NCBI GenBank assembly: GCA_963575745.1
Contig: CAUYUJ010014564.1
Location: 138,501 to 202,500 of the forward strand
Direction: 5' to 3'
DNA from: Prorocentrum cordatum
Lineage: Eukaryota > Sar > Dinophyceae > Prorocentrales > Prorocentraceae
Length of the DNA: 64,000 bases
Shown here: in pieces, positions 1 to 9,200 of the stretch
How positions within the stretch are numbered: the stretch's first letter is position 1
Layout: each line of letters opens with the position of its first letter
Notes under the pieces: generated by a model
The model's database searches: none
What the model was told of the DNA's origin: nothing
What the model saw: only the letters and a program-made list of their open reading frames with translations
Position numbers and translations under genes: made by a program

Positions 1-1084
1 CCGTGCCCGGCGAAATGCGCGCAATAACTGGTTCGATACCATTGAGAGTGCGATTGCCAGACGACGGGAGAACGTTCTTCAGGGCAAGACCGCATGCCAG
101 AACAACATCTTGGCGGTCTTCGCGTGGTTGCCCACCTGCCCAGAAGATGCATTGCCTCTGCCGCAAACTCCTTACAATATCGAGTAGACGAGCAAGATGG
201 CCCGGAGGTGGACCAGGGTCCAGAACGAACGCCATGGCGCCAGCGACAGGGCCGAATACGGTGGTTCACCCGAAAGAATGGTGGCCACTTATCAGCGGGT
301 GGGTGATGGAATTCGAGGGATACTCTGCATTGAACCCTTTCGAATGGGACTGCGCGAGCCCAGGAGACCGTCATCTATAAACGCCGAGCTGCGGTTGGTC
401 CGCTGGGTGCGCAACGGCTCCAGTCGACGAGCCGAAATCCTTCACATCAGTAATTTTGGGTCTCGGAGCCCACAGGGCGGTTTTTCATGTTGTCCATTCG
501 ACGTTCCATGAAGCCCGATGTCATTCCGAGGCCGCGCGTCGAACGTTTTCGATGGCGCGTCGCGTTATGCGATGTCACGTGCGTTGGGGTTGTCAAAGGC
601 TTGCGTGCTTGTTGCGGATCGGTTGATGTGGGCTGGGGTTTCTCAGGATTGTACATTTGCTTTGCGCTGGGGCGGTTTCGACCCCCATCCCTGGCTGATC
701 CACCCCGCGGGTAACGTCTCAGGAAGAGTTCGATCATTTTGTTCGTAGCGCCAGCGATGCTGTCGCGGACATTGACCGCGCCACGGGGGGGGTCGTCCAG
801 AAATTTCCTACCATATTGCAGTGTTGGTTCTTCGTTTTGAAGAGACACCGCCCCGCGTCATTCCTTCCGGCCCCCTCCCTCGTCCTCCCTCTTCGCGTAT
901 CTGCCCCTGCTCTCCGCGTGTCTCCGTCGTCATCGTCCATCGTCATCGTCGCCATCACCATCATCATCAGCATCATCAGCATTCTCGCCGTCTCCATCAT
1001 CAATACCACCACCATCCTCATCAACATCATCAAAACACCCCCCTTGTTCCCCCGCGTCTCTGCTTCGCCACATCCCCCGCAAGT
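1..1084. other. No recognisable gene
   Basis: Several overlapping short open frames exist on both strands, but none has a recognisable domain. A degenerate CAT/ATC trinucleotide tract lies at about 928-1040. A GGTTCGATACC string at 30-40 fits a tRNA B-box, but no cloverleaf can be drawn around it. Confidence 0.5.
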
Positions 1085-1525
1085 CTCGTGGCCTTGTGAG
1101 GTGCTCCACCGAAGGCCCCATCGGCAGGGTCCTTAGTGCGCCGCCCAGCCCATGTCGGCATGCCCCTCAGACGCTTCGTGTCCCCATGAGGAGCTCATCG
1201 GAGGTCCCGGCGGCAAGGTCCACATGCCGTCGCCCAGGCCACATTGATGACACCCTCAAGCGTTTCGTGCCCCCTTACGCAGCTCCACCAAAAAAAGGTC
1301 CCAGCGGCAGGCTTCCCAGGCCGCCGCCCAGCATATTTCGGCATACGTTTCACACGCTTCGTGGCCCCATGGGGAGCTACACCGACGGCCCCACAGGCAG
1401 GGCCCACAGGCCGCCGCCCAGCCCATTCCGTCATACGCTCACAAGCTTCGTGGCCCCATTGGGGAGCACCCCCGATGGCCCAAGCGATAGGGTCCACATG
1501 CCGTCGCCCAGCCCATGTCGTCCAC
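1085..1525. repeat. Tandem repeat of about 90 bp, roughly five units
   Basis: The string CGCCCAG recurs at 1142, 1231, 1325, 1415 and 1505, spaced 89, 94, 90 and 90 bases apart. Each unit also contains a CTTCGTGNCCCCAT box followed by GGAGCT/GGAGCA. Units are diverged by substitutions and small indels. Open frames across it are products of the repeat. Confidence 0.75.
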
Positions 1526-1608
1526 GAGTGGCGCCCAGCACGGCTCCAAGAGCGCCCCAAGAGGCGCCGAGTAAGTTGCACCCTCATGCAAATAGTTTTT
1601 GTCACTTG

Positions 1609-1741
1609 TGGGGGTCCTCTTGGGGCCCTCTTGGAGCATTCTTGGGGCCCTCTGGGAGCGTTCTTGGGGCCTTCCCGGGGCCCCAGTGGGCCCTCGGAGG
1701 GCCCCAGAACGTTCCCCGAGGGCCCCAAGAGGGACCCCCCA
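1609..1741. repeat. Imperfect inverted repeat of the GGGGCCCTCTTGG minisatellite
   Basis: The left half reads GGTCCTCTTGGGGCCCTCTTGG and onward. The right half returns as its reverse complement, ending in CCCCAAGAGGGACC. The centre is near 1683. The arms are about 60 bases and imperfect, so the array can fold back on itself. Confidence 0.6.
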
Positions 1742-2314
1742 AAATGGTACAAAGAATTCGCGCGAACGTGCAATCTGTTGTAGGCCTTTCGGGGCCCTCT
1801 GGGAGCTCTTTTGGGGCCCCCATTGGTGGCGCCTTGGGGCCTTGGGATGGCTCCAAGAGGCTTCGGGATTGCCCCAGACCGCCACGAGACAGCTCCGAGA
1901 CGGCCGTCGAGCACCACGGGTGAAAGCAAGTGAGGCTAGGGAACAGGGCCTCTGGTAAGCCGCCACTGCGCCCCCTGGACTACCCAGACAGCGAGGGGAC
2001 CTGAAACGCCCTGGGGCTCCAGGGGCCCCAGATTAGTGAAGTGAAGGTTTTTGCCATGCAAGCACCCCGAAATTCTTCACTTCACTAAACCGGACCCAGG
2101 ACGAACTCGCTACGCTCCAGTCCCGCGGGAGATCCAAGACTCCCGCCGCCGCCCGGGGACGTTGCTGCATTGCGGTGCTCTGGTCACTGTTAATGGCTTC
2201 CGCGGGCTGCAGCGGCTCACTTCCATGACTACCCCGACTCACGAATCCAGTGGTTGGTCTGGCTCTATGGGTTGGTTTCGTTGTGTCGGTTGATTTTATG
2301 CTTGGTTGGCGGTC

Positions 2315-2550
2315 GGTGGATTTCGCGTTGTTCATTGGTGTCGTGAAGTGATTTGTCGTTTGGTTGGTCAGTGCCGTTTTGTTGATTCGTGCCGTTTTGT
2401 TGGTTGGTGTCGTTTCGTTGGTTGGTGTCGTTTTGTTGCTTGGTGTCGTTTTGTTGCTTGGTGTCCTTTTGTTGGCCGGTGTTGTTGGTTTGTTGGTTGG
2501 TGTCGGTTTGTTGGTTGGTGTCGTTTTGTTGCTTGGCGTCGTCCTGGCGG
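2315..2550. repeat. 18-bp tandem minisatellite
   Basis: Units of the form GTTGSTTGGTGTCGTTTT repeat with 18-bp spacing and scattered substitutions. On the minus strand the frame reads Asn/Thr/Gln-rich repeats. This is a repeat product rather than a gene. Confidence 0.75.
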
Positions 2551-2689
2551 CGTGGCCGATAATCGGCGGCCTGCAATGGCGCCAGGATTTGTTTCGGGCC
2601 AGCCTTGATCGCCCTCATCATTCTCATATTCGTCAGCGTCAGCACTCGTCGCCCCCATCCGCGCACACATGCGGCCCTGGTACGGCTCT

Positions 2690-3200
2690 CACGCGGCCCT
2701 GCGAAGGCCTTCACTGTGCTCCCCAAAGCTTTCTGAGGGGCCCCCCAGAGGCCCCAAGAGGGCACTGGAAATTGTCGCTTCCAACTCCGCCAGGCGGAGG
2801 TCAACAAGGGTCTCACTGGTGCACTTCCAGGAATCGTCGTTCGATCCTCTTGGGGCCCTCCTGGGGCCTTCTGGAGCCGTCTTGGAAGCTCCGAGCGGCT
2901 CCATGAAGGCGCCGGGCGATATCGCTTCCAATTCCGCCAGGTGGAGTTAGACCAGGGGCTCACTGAGGCCCCTTTTTGCGCCCTCCTCTGCCTTTGAAAA
3001 AGCCCCGATGGGGTTCTTCAGTGCCGTCTTAGGGCCCCTAAGAGGCCTCCAGTAGGGTATTGAAGTTATCGCTTCCAACTCCGCCACGCGGAGTTGAACC
3101 CAGGGCGGCTCTCTATGGCCCTTTCGGGGCCTTCTTAGAGCTTTTCTGAGGCCCTAAGTGGGCCCTGGGAGGTGTCATTTTCACGGGCGTTGAAAGTGAC
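2690..3200. repeat. GGGGCCNTCTTGG minisatellite with three 'AACTCC' hairpins
   Basis: A degenerate array of GGGGCCCTCTTGGGGCC-like words contains three copies of a longer module about 145 bp apart. Each module has TCGCTTCCAACTCC, a short loop and a complementary GGAGTT arm, at about 2780, 2927 and 3073. The same hairpin module recurs near 41.1-41.6 kb. Confidence 0.6.
3124..3200 (+). repeat. Direct repeat flanking the retrotransposon, left copy
   Basis: About 77 bases run from TCGGGGCCTTCTT to GGCGTTGAAAGTGAC. They match 18811-18889, which lies outside the opposite LTR, with few differences. At this length and distance it is not a target duplication; it is two members of the minisatellite family, or the result of exchange between them. 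Confidence 0.65.
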
Positions 3201-3328
3201 ACCGCGGAGGACTTTGAGGGTAGCTCTTTGGGAAATGTTATAGTATCGGGAGCATAGCTCGCGCGCCGCTGCCTTGGGCTCAAGGCACGCGCGCCCTATT
3301 TGCCCGGACACTGCTTGTGTTCGCTATG

Positions 3329-3462
3329 TGCTGGAAAGATCATTACATCGATCTTATCCTATCTTACCCATCCACCCCTCATACTGTACCCTCACAGCAG
3401 AGCGATGGATGCTATTTGCCAGGCTATATGCCCTATTTGAGTTACCAGGCTCACTTTCGACT
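3329..3462 (+). repeat. Left LTR (134 bp)
   Basis: It starts TGCTGGAAAG and ends TTTCGACT, and is identical base for base to 18599-18732. It does not end in the usual CA. The first in-element ATG of the Gag frame (3428) lies inside this LTR. Confidence 0.9.
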
Positions 3463-4609
3463 TGGTAGCGGAGCTGGCCGCACTCTCGTGTGGTCAGCTC
3501 TTGCTCTTCTCAGCCTCACATTCTTCGGCACGATCTTCGTGACCACCTACTACCCTGCGCCACCACTCCCAGTACATTTACGAGGATCTATTCAAGAGCA
3601 AGAAGCTACACGAGAGGTGCGACGTCTAGACGACCAGATTGGTACCATATACGCTTCATCATTGCGTTACTATCAACCGCTCGGCAACGAGCCAATAACG
3701 CAATACCTGAAGCAAGGGCGGGGAAACCCGCCAGACAGAGCGCCTCGAAGACTCGACAAGGCGCTACCCCAGCGCGACACCGCTCATCATAACCGTCCTT
3801 CGTTACACATTCTCGGGCTAATCGTTTTCGCTATCATATGGTTCGCGCTGGGGGCAGCAATCGCACACATGCGTCGGGGAGATAACAGCACCGATGGGCA
3901 AACACATGGCCCATATTGGGACCCTCAGGGTAATGTACCTTTTCGTGAGTACATTTACGAGGTCAACGCGTGGCTCAACGTTACAAGCGGACGTATGACG
4001 CCACAGGCCCAAGCGGCCGCAATACAACGCGGCCTGGGAGGCCTAGCGAGGACACTCGCCATGAGGGTACCGCCTGACATCATAAACTATGGTGCTGATA
4101 TCGACGGGGTCCACACAGACCCAGTAACTTATATCATGTTTCTCCTCAGCATGAAATTCGAACGCCTGGAAGATGAGCGACAGCTCACTTCCGGCACACA
4201 ACTTATTGACTTCCATGTGCCTCACGGGGAACGAATCGATGTTACTCTTACCCGATTCGAAATGGCCCGACTTGAGGCGCAGTCGGTGGGATTCGACCTT
4301 CCCAACTTCCAACTGTTAACTACTATCCTATTCCGCGCCCTAGGCGTCGGCAACCAGAAGGCCATGCAACTCTTACAGCCACTCAATCACCAAATGCCTC
4401 GAACACAACAACAGTATGATGAGTTGCTGGAGAGGATGCGTTCGGTAGGCCACCTATCCGAACGATCTCCTGGTAACATAGGATCCGTGTTTGGAAGAGG
4501 AAGGGGATCTGGTAGTGGAAATTTCTACACTACCTTAACCACTGAAGCCCAGCCTGGAAACGGGCCCTCAAACATATGGGCCGACGATTCAGGAGAAGCC
4601 ACTGCTTGA
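3428..4609 (+). CDS. Gag-like capsid protein with N-terminal hydrophobic segments
   Basis: 393 codons from the first ATG inside the element; the frame is open further upstream. The region from about residue 172 to 360 resembles the dinoflagellate copia Gag domain: an opening Trp-Leu, glutamine/alanine helices, Gly-Gly-Leu-Ala-Arg, Asp-Pro-Val-Thr-Tyr, and a helical C-terminus. Two strongly hydrophobic stretches at about residues 19-43 and 128-148 look like membrane anchors, which is odd for a Gag. The frame ends at TGA 4607-4609 but stays open after it to 6193, so this and the next ORF may be one protein with a leaky stop. Two GNRA hairpins (3679, 3718) lie between the hydrophobic segments. 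The start codon is uncertain. Confidence 0.75.
   Translation: MPYLSYQAHFRLGSGAGRTLVWSALALLSLTFFGTIFVTTYYPAPPLPVHLRGSIQEQEATREVRRLDDQIGTIYASSLRYYQPLGNEPITQYLKQGRGNPPDRAPRRLDKALPQRDTAHHNRPSLHILGLIVFAIIWFALGAAIAHMRRGDNSTDGQTHGPYWDPQGNVPFREYIYEVNAWLNVTSGRMTPQAQAAAIQRGLGGLARTLAMRVPPDIINYGADIDGVHTDPVTYIMFLLSMKFERLEDERQLTSGTQLIDFHVPHGERIDVTLTRFEMARLEAQSVGFDLPNFQLLTTILFRALGVGNQKAMQLLQPLNHQMPRTQQQYDELLERMRSVGHLSERSPGNIGSVFGRGRGSGSGNFYTTLTTEAQPGNGPSNIWADDSGEATA
3463..3477 (+). promoter_or_regulatory. Candidate primer-binding site (initiator-Met tRNA-like)
   Basis: TGGTAGCGGAGCTGG directly abuts the left LTR. TGGTAGC is complementary to the GCTACCA 3' end of many eukaryotic initiator methionine tRNAs, the common copia primer. 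The exact tRNA of this organism is unknown, so only the first seven or so bases carry the inference. The site is also read through in the Gag frame. Confidence 0.55.
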
Positions 4610-4650
4610 CTAGCAGGGGATCGATCACAACCAAGCTGGGCAACCAGCCC
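4607..4650 (+). promoter_or_regulatory. Candidate UGA readthrough site: TGACTAG plus downstream hairpin
   Basis: The Gag stop is TGA followed by CTAG. UGA-CUAG is the best-known leaky stop context in animals. The frame then continues without a stop through 4610-6193. A GNRA hairpin (GCTGG-GCAA-CCAGC) begins 25 bases after the stop, at 4635. Downstream RNA structure is a common stimulator of readthrough. Function is inferred, and a point mutation is the alternative. Confidence 0.45.
4635..4649 (+). repeat. GNRA hairpin after the Gag TGA
   Basis: GCTGG-GCAA-CCAGC-C. It lies in the inter-ORF gap. If the gap is translated by readthrough it is read in a frame giving Ser-Trp-Ala-Thr-Ser-Pro, not the usual Gly-Asn peptide. 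Confidence 0.85.
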
Positions 4651-4810
4651 TCCTTCTAGAGAACCACAGCCACACCGCTCATTATGGGGGGAATCAAATC
4701 CCCTAACCGACGGTGTATCCACCTATTTAGGAGACGAAGACTTCGACTCCGGCACTGATACAGACACTATATCATCGGATGGTGTTGAAGCTCTAGATTG
4801 GTCTGATATC

Positions 4811-6193
4811 ATGAATATGGATAATGACAATCAGCGTGCTGAGCATTTATTCTGGCTGTTACAACAGGCCAAGCGAAGGTGGAGGAGGTTCGCACGAAAA
4901 CCAGTTCGTCGCGTTAGAAGTAGGATACGTAGAAGTTTTAAAGGAAAGGGCAAAGGCAAGCGTGGTCGTCGGAGGTTGAACGGGCGAGGTATCGCGGCAT
5001 TTCTCCAGAGGCTCTCCGATGAACAACATGATGAGATATTCTTTGGGGGGAAAGGCCGTGGTAAAGGCCGTGGAGAAACCTCAGGTAAAGGTAAAGGTAG
5101 GCGGGGAAACCCGCGAGGTAGAGACGGCCAGGTTCTCAAATGCCATGAATGTGGTAGTACCGATCATCTTGTGCGAGATTGTCCAGCGAAGGGAAATGGA
5201 AAGGGCATGTCGTCCGAAGTCCATTTCGGCTCAAGCACACCATCCATTGAGTATCTGAGCCTCCAGGACTTTGAGGCTATGGGACAGATATTTTTCACAT
5301 GGGTCGTTGGCATGGACAACATTGACAAGCTCGAGGGGTATGGTCATGGATTATACGCGCATTACCTCGAGTACGTCAGCCGGTTCGTCACGGGCAGTAA
5401 TGAACTCACTCCCGTGGAACACGGTACGCTCGGAAACGAGCCTCTTTCCTTCTTCGACTGGATGTTCGGGAACCCAGGCAACATCATGGCCTACGAGAGC
5501 GACGACGAGGACACCACTATAGAGGCTTCGCCTTCCGAGGTTCAACGGAACCTCGAACCTCCGCCCGAAATCCCGCCTGGAAACAGGCCTTCTTTGATGG
5601 GAGAATATCCCCAGACCACTGAAGACTTAATTGAAATGGAGTCTCAGGCATTTGTTCAGGCCTTCATTGCAGGCGAACCAGATATTCCGTTCATACCTCC
5701 TGGTTCGCTTGCTCCAGGCGAATATGGACCACGTACCCTTTTGCAGACCCTCATGAGGATGCATGAGATACTTACAATTGGTTATCCTGAAAGTCAAGAA
5801 CACATCGAAGCTGGCATCATGACAGAACAGGATAATGATGCTTGCGGTAGCTCAGAGCTACTCTTGGCAGCTCTGACTCTCATTGACAGTATAAATCCTC
5901 AGGAAGTGCAGAGACACTTGATATACTCCCATGGTAGATGGCGTCGTGCCCTGGAAATGGCAATGGCTATGCGTGGTCATGATCTTCCCCCGCCAGGATG
6001 GAATCTCCAGGGGCTGGGGATGAGGCCAAACCATACGGCCATGCGTAACATTGCTAGGCAGCCTATGCTCGTCGATGACCCTGAGCCGACGACTGTGCCT
6101 CCTACTCCAGGACAGCCGAGCGACGCCCAGACGCCGGCCATGCAGGGAAACCTGCCTTTGCCAGATGTGCCAATGGCCATCATAAATTGGTAG
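4811..6193 (+). CDS. Gag C-terminal part with CCHC zinc knuckle
   Basis: 460 codons from the ATG; the frame is open from 4610, directly after the Gag TGA. A very basic N-terminus (about residues 16-60) and a Gly-Lys/Arg-rich tract (about 75-108) precede a CCHC knuckle (CHECGSTDHLVRDC, spacing C-x2-C-x4-H-x4-C, about residues 111-124). This is a typical nucleocapsid RNA-binding arrangement. The remainder is acidic and Pro/Glu-rich with no recognised fold. It stops at TAG 6191-6193, overlapping by 8 bases the open frame that leads into the next ORF. Hairpins lie at 5101, 5428, 5575 and 6142. Confidence 0.8.
   Translation: MNMDNDNQRAEHLFWLLQQAKRRWRRFARKPVRRVRSRIRRSFKGKGKGKRGRRRLNGRGIAAFLQRLSDEQHDEIFFGGKGRGKGRGETSGKGKGRRGNPRGRDGQVLKCHECGSTDHLVRDCPAKGNGKGMSSEVHFGSSTPSIEYLSLQDFEAMGQIFFTWVVGMDNIDKLEGYGHGLYAHYLEYVSRFVTGSNELTPVEHGTLGNEPLSFFDWMFGNPGNIMAYESDDEDTTIEASPSEVQRNLEPPPEIPPGNRPSLMGEYPQTTEDLIEMESQAFVQAFIAGEPDIPFIPPGSLAPGEYGPRTLLQTLMRMHEILTIGYPESQEHIEAGIMTEQDNDACGSSELLLAALTLIDSINPQEVQRHLIYSHGRWRRALEMAMAMRGHDLPPPGWNLQGLGMRPNHTAMRNIARQPMLVDDPEPTTVPPTPGQPSDAQTPAMQGNLPLPDVPMAIINW
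5536..5555 (+). repeat. 8-bp hairpin inside the zinc-knuckle ORF
   Basis: CGAGGTTC, loop AACG, GAACCTCG. It is a longer stem than the GNRA family and is not followed by CC. It is only 20 bases upstream of the GNRA hairpin at 5575. Confidence 0.55.
6186..6193 (+). promoter_or_regulatory. Overlap requiring a +1 frame change
   Basis: The zinc-knuckle frame ends in AAT TGG TAG. The frame of the 1930-codon ORF is open from just after TAA 6183-6185. Only these 8 bases are shared, so a fused product would need a +1 shift here, as Ty1 uses between Gag and Pol. Initiation at ATG 6258 is the alternative. Confidence 0.4.
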
Positions 6194-6257
6194 TTCGACA
6201 TCAGAAGAAGTAGAAGGTGATGGTTGTGGGTTAGATGAGGATGACGTCACCATCCTC

Positions 6258-9200
6258 ATGATGGACGTGACTGGTGAGGAAGAGGTCGATTTCGACCCTG
6301 ATGAGTCTGAATCATCATCACCATCGGCACAAGAGCCACTTGCGCCGAGCTCCACCCAGCAGGGAGACCTGCCTCCATCGAGCGATCCATCTGGGATCGC
6401 AGAGGAGCCTCCTCAAGCACCTCCAACGGGTGCCGCTCCTGCCGCATCGGCAGCTTCTTCTGATGAGAACACCAGAAGATCTCGTTCCCATGCGCGCGTC
6501 AGAGAAGAGCCACATCCCCAGGCTCGACTTCCTCGTGAGTGGAGACAGGCTGGCCCAAAGGAACACGCTCTCAGAAGAGGTGGCCAGCTACTTCCGCACA
6601 ACGACCCACGACGCCGAAAAGGGGAACACTCGGCCTTCGGCCAGGGCAATCCTGCCTATAGGGACGGCGATGGCAGGCCCATCCGTGGAGGCTATCAGCT
6701 TGCAACAAACATCCGCCGCCCTGAAATTCAAGAAGCGCGGACCCAGTTGCGAGATATTATCGCGGCTCGCAAGCAGTATAGGCCTCACGCTGCATGCGGT
6801 CCTTGTTCCCAGCCGTTCCAGAATCACAGGCCAGGATGCCCCGTTGGAAACAACGAAGGCCTGAGCCCCAACAGGGGCAAAACCCCTCCTAAAGAGGGCC
6901 ATCCGCCACTTGACCCGATGACACCGGAAGAGATCGCAGTAGTGAATAGTCGTCTCGGGATCTTGGGCCACTTGGATCCGAAAGAAGAAGAGAAACCTAC
7001 TCCGGCTCCAAGGGGAATGGTAGCCATGACCCAGGAAGAGAAAGACGCGCTCTTTAGTCTTCCTGGTATGCGAGGAAACTCGCCTGGCGTCTCTAGCCAG
7101 TCCCAACAACCAGAGCCGATCATCAAGGACGAGACAAAGGCTCAACGTGTGGCGGAGGATGAGGAGCGTATTCGGACAGTAGAAGAACGCACACGCGAGG
7201 CAACTCGCAAGATGTTGGAGGATTCCAGCACGATCTACATGAAGGGGGCTAGGAAGCCCCCACTCCCACTAACTTCGAAGGCTAAGAGTGAACCCCCGAC
7301 ACCTAAGCCGTCTCCGGAGCCGAAACCGAAGGCGAGCTCTCAGAGCCCTGGGCCAGACGTGCATATGGAGGTGCCTCGATCTGCGACGCCGAGGCCGCCA
7401 ATTGGCGCAACTCCTCCACAACCGTTTGTGCCCAAGCAGCAACCTCAGGACCCTATGGAGGAACGAAGACGCCCGCTTAGTCGCAGCAAGTCCATTGCGA
7501 AAAGGGCGGCAGCTTTCGAGCGCAGTGGGTATGCACCTGCGCCAGCTTCGCCTGTGGCGGCTCGTTCCAGGAGGTCCGATGAAGGTGCTATGTCGAGGGG
7601 TAACTGGGCGCCGAAGATCAGGGGCAGCGCCAGTCGCGCATCTCCGCGGGGAAACCCGCCAGGCGCTGCTGCCGCAGCTTCCTCCTCTTCTGGAGCCGCA
7701 GCCTCTTCGGCAACAGAGGCTCCGATGCGGGGAAACCCGCCAGTAGTTCAGCTGCACCACCCAGGAGACACATCCTTTACTAGTGGGACTCCAGATCTGA
7801 TTAGGAATAGACTGGCACTTCGGAAGCTCCCACCGATACGTTCGGTGGATGAGTCATTCATGAAGGAATGCAGGAAGGCCGGAATTCTTCCCACATCCAA
7901 TGATACTCTTAAAAAGTTAAGCAAAGCTCTCAGCAGGAAATGTAGACATGCGCCAGATAAGTCACATAATCCTGTGTGGCGCCTGAGATCTTTTGATGAT
8001 CATGATGGTTGGATTAACCTCGTGGAACTCGTGGCTGACTTTCCGTGGAACACAGGTCACTCGAGGCACGCTGGACATAACCCAAAATATGACGAGGCCA
8101 AAGTCATTAGCGAGCAGTTGTATGGTCGCTCGGTTGACCAACTCGCAGCCATCATGATGGAAGTTGTTCATGTTCGTGAACCAGACGGAGAAGAAAAACA
8201 TTGCCTTCAATTCAAGGTGCTAATGCGGGACTCCGGCGAGCCCGCTATCTTCGTCCGCGCCTCTCAGGGGCATTCATGGACATTGAAAGCTCCATGGTCG
8301 CTGTGCAGTTACATTGTACTGTGCGACGAACCCGCCGGGAGACCGGCCCCATACCCTGAAGTCGCCATGCATGGCACTCGATGGCACGCTTTCGAAGGTA
8401 TCATGTGGTACGGCCTGTCCTGTAGACCTGAGCACAACACGAAGAAAAGGGGGACAGGCCGTTCGCACATCCATTTCGTGCCGACAGTGCGCCGCCGTGC
8501 CGTGAACAGTGGGTGGGACCCAGATTCAGACCTCATCATCTTTGTAGATTGGCGCAAGGCCATACAAGATGGTATGAAGTTCTGTTGGTCCGATAACGGA
8601 GTCCTCTTGTCCGAGGGAGATAACGGTATCATTGAACCGTATTACATTTCTCATGTAGAGGACCTGACCACTGGAAGGCAATGGCGCAACCCAGAATATT
8701 TGGGGAGCCGCCGTGCGCGAGTCTCTGTCAGTACGATGACTGCCTCAGATAGGTGGGCTGATGTTGGTAATTCCAGCATTAAGTACCAGTGGTCCCGAGA
8801 CCAAGAGGGCGTTGATCCAGCCATGGTCTACCTCCACAGGGACGTTGGGGACCACTACAGCCCCACCCAGCTGGGAAACCAGCCTGAGATCTTTCGGATC
8901 TTTATGATCACCGAGAGTGAGGCCGGGAGCGCGGCTCCAAGCCGTGCCCCAAGCCAAGGGCCGAGCGCCGTGTCTTGGCAGGCCATAAGTACTTCAGACC
9001 TGGATCAAATTGCAGCTTCGCTGAACCCTGACCAGGTAGAACAGCTGGCGGACAGGCTGTACCAGCAGGATCCCTGGGCCGCAGGCCAGGGAGCAATGTC
9101 CGCTATGGCCACGAGAAATCGTCAAGCCATGCAGGGAAACCTGCCTACAAGCGGACCTGCTCGGTTCGAGCCAATGCACGCAAGCCCCACACAGAGCATG

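Noticed and set aside
30-40. GGTTCGATACC as part of a tRNA gene
   Set aside because: A B-box match alone; no acceptor, D or anticodon stems could be drawn around it.
3271-3286. CCTTGGGCTCAAGG as a dinoflagellate spliced-leader relic
   Set aside because: Resembles the TTTTGGCTCAAG end only with an inserted base, is itself a palindrome, and lacks the CCGTAGCCA part.
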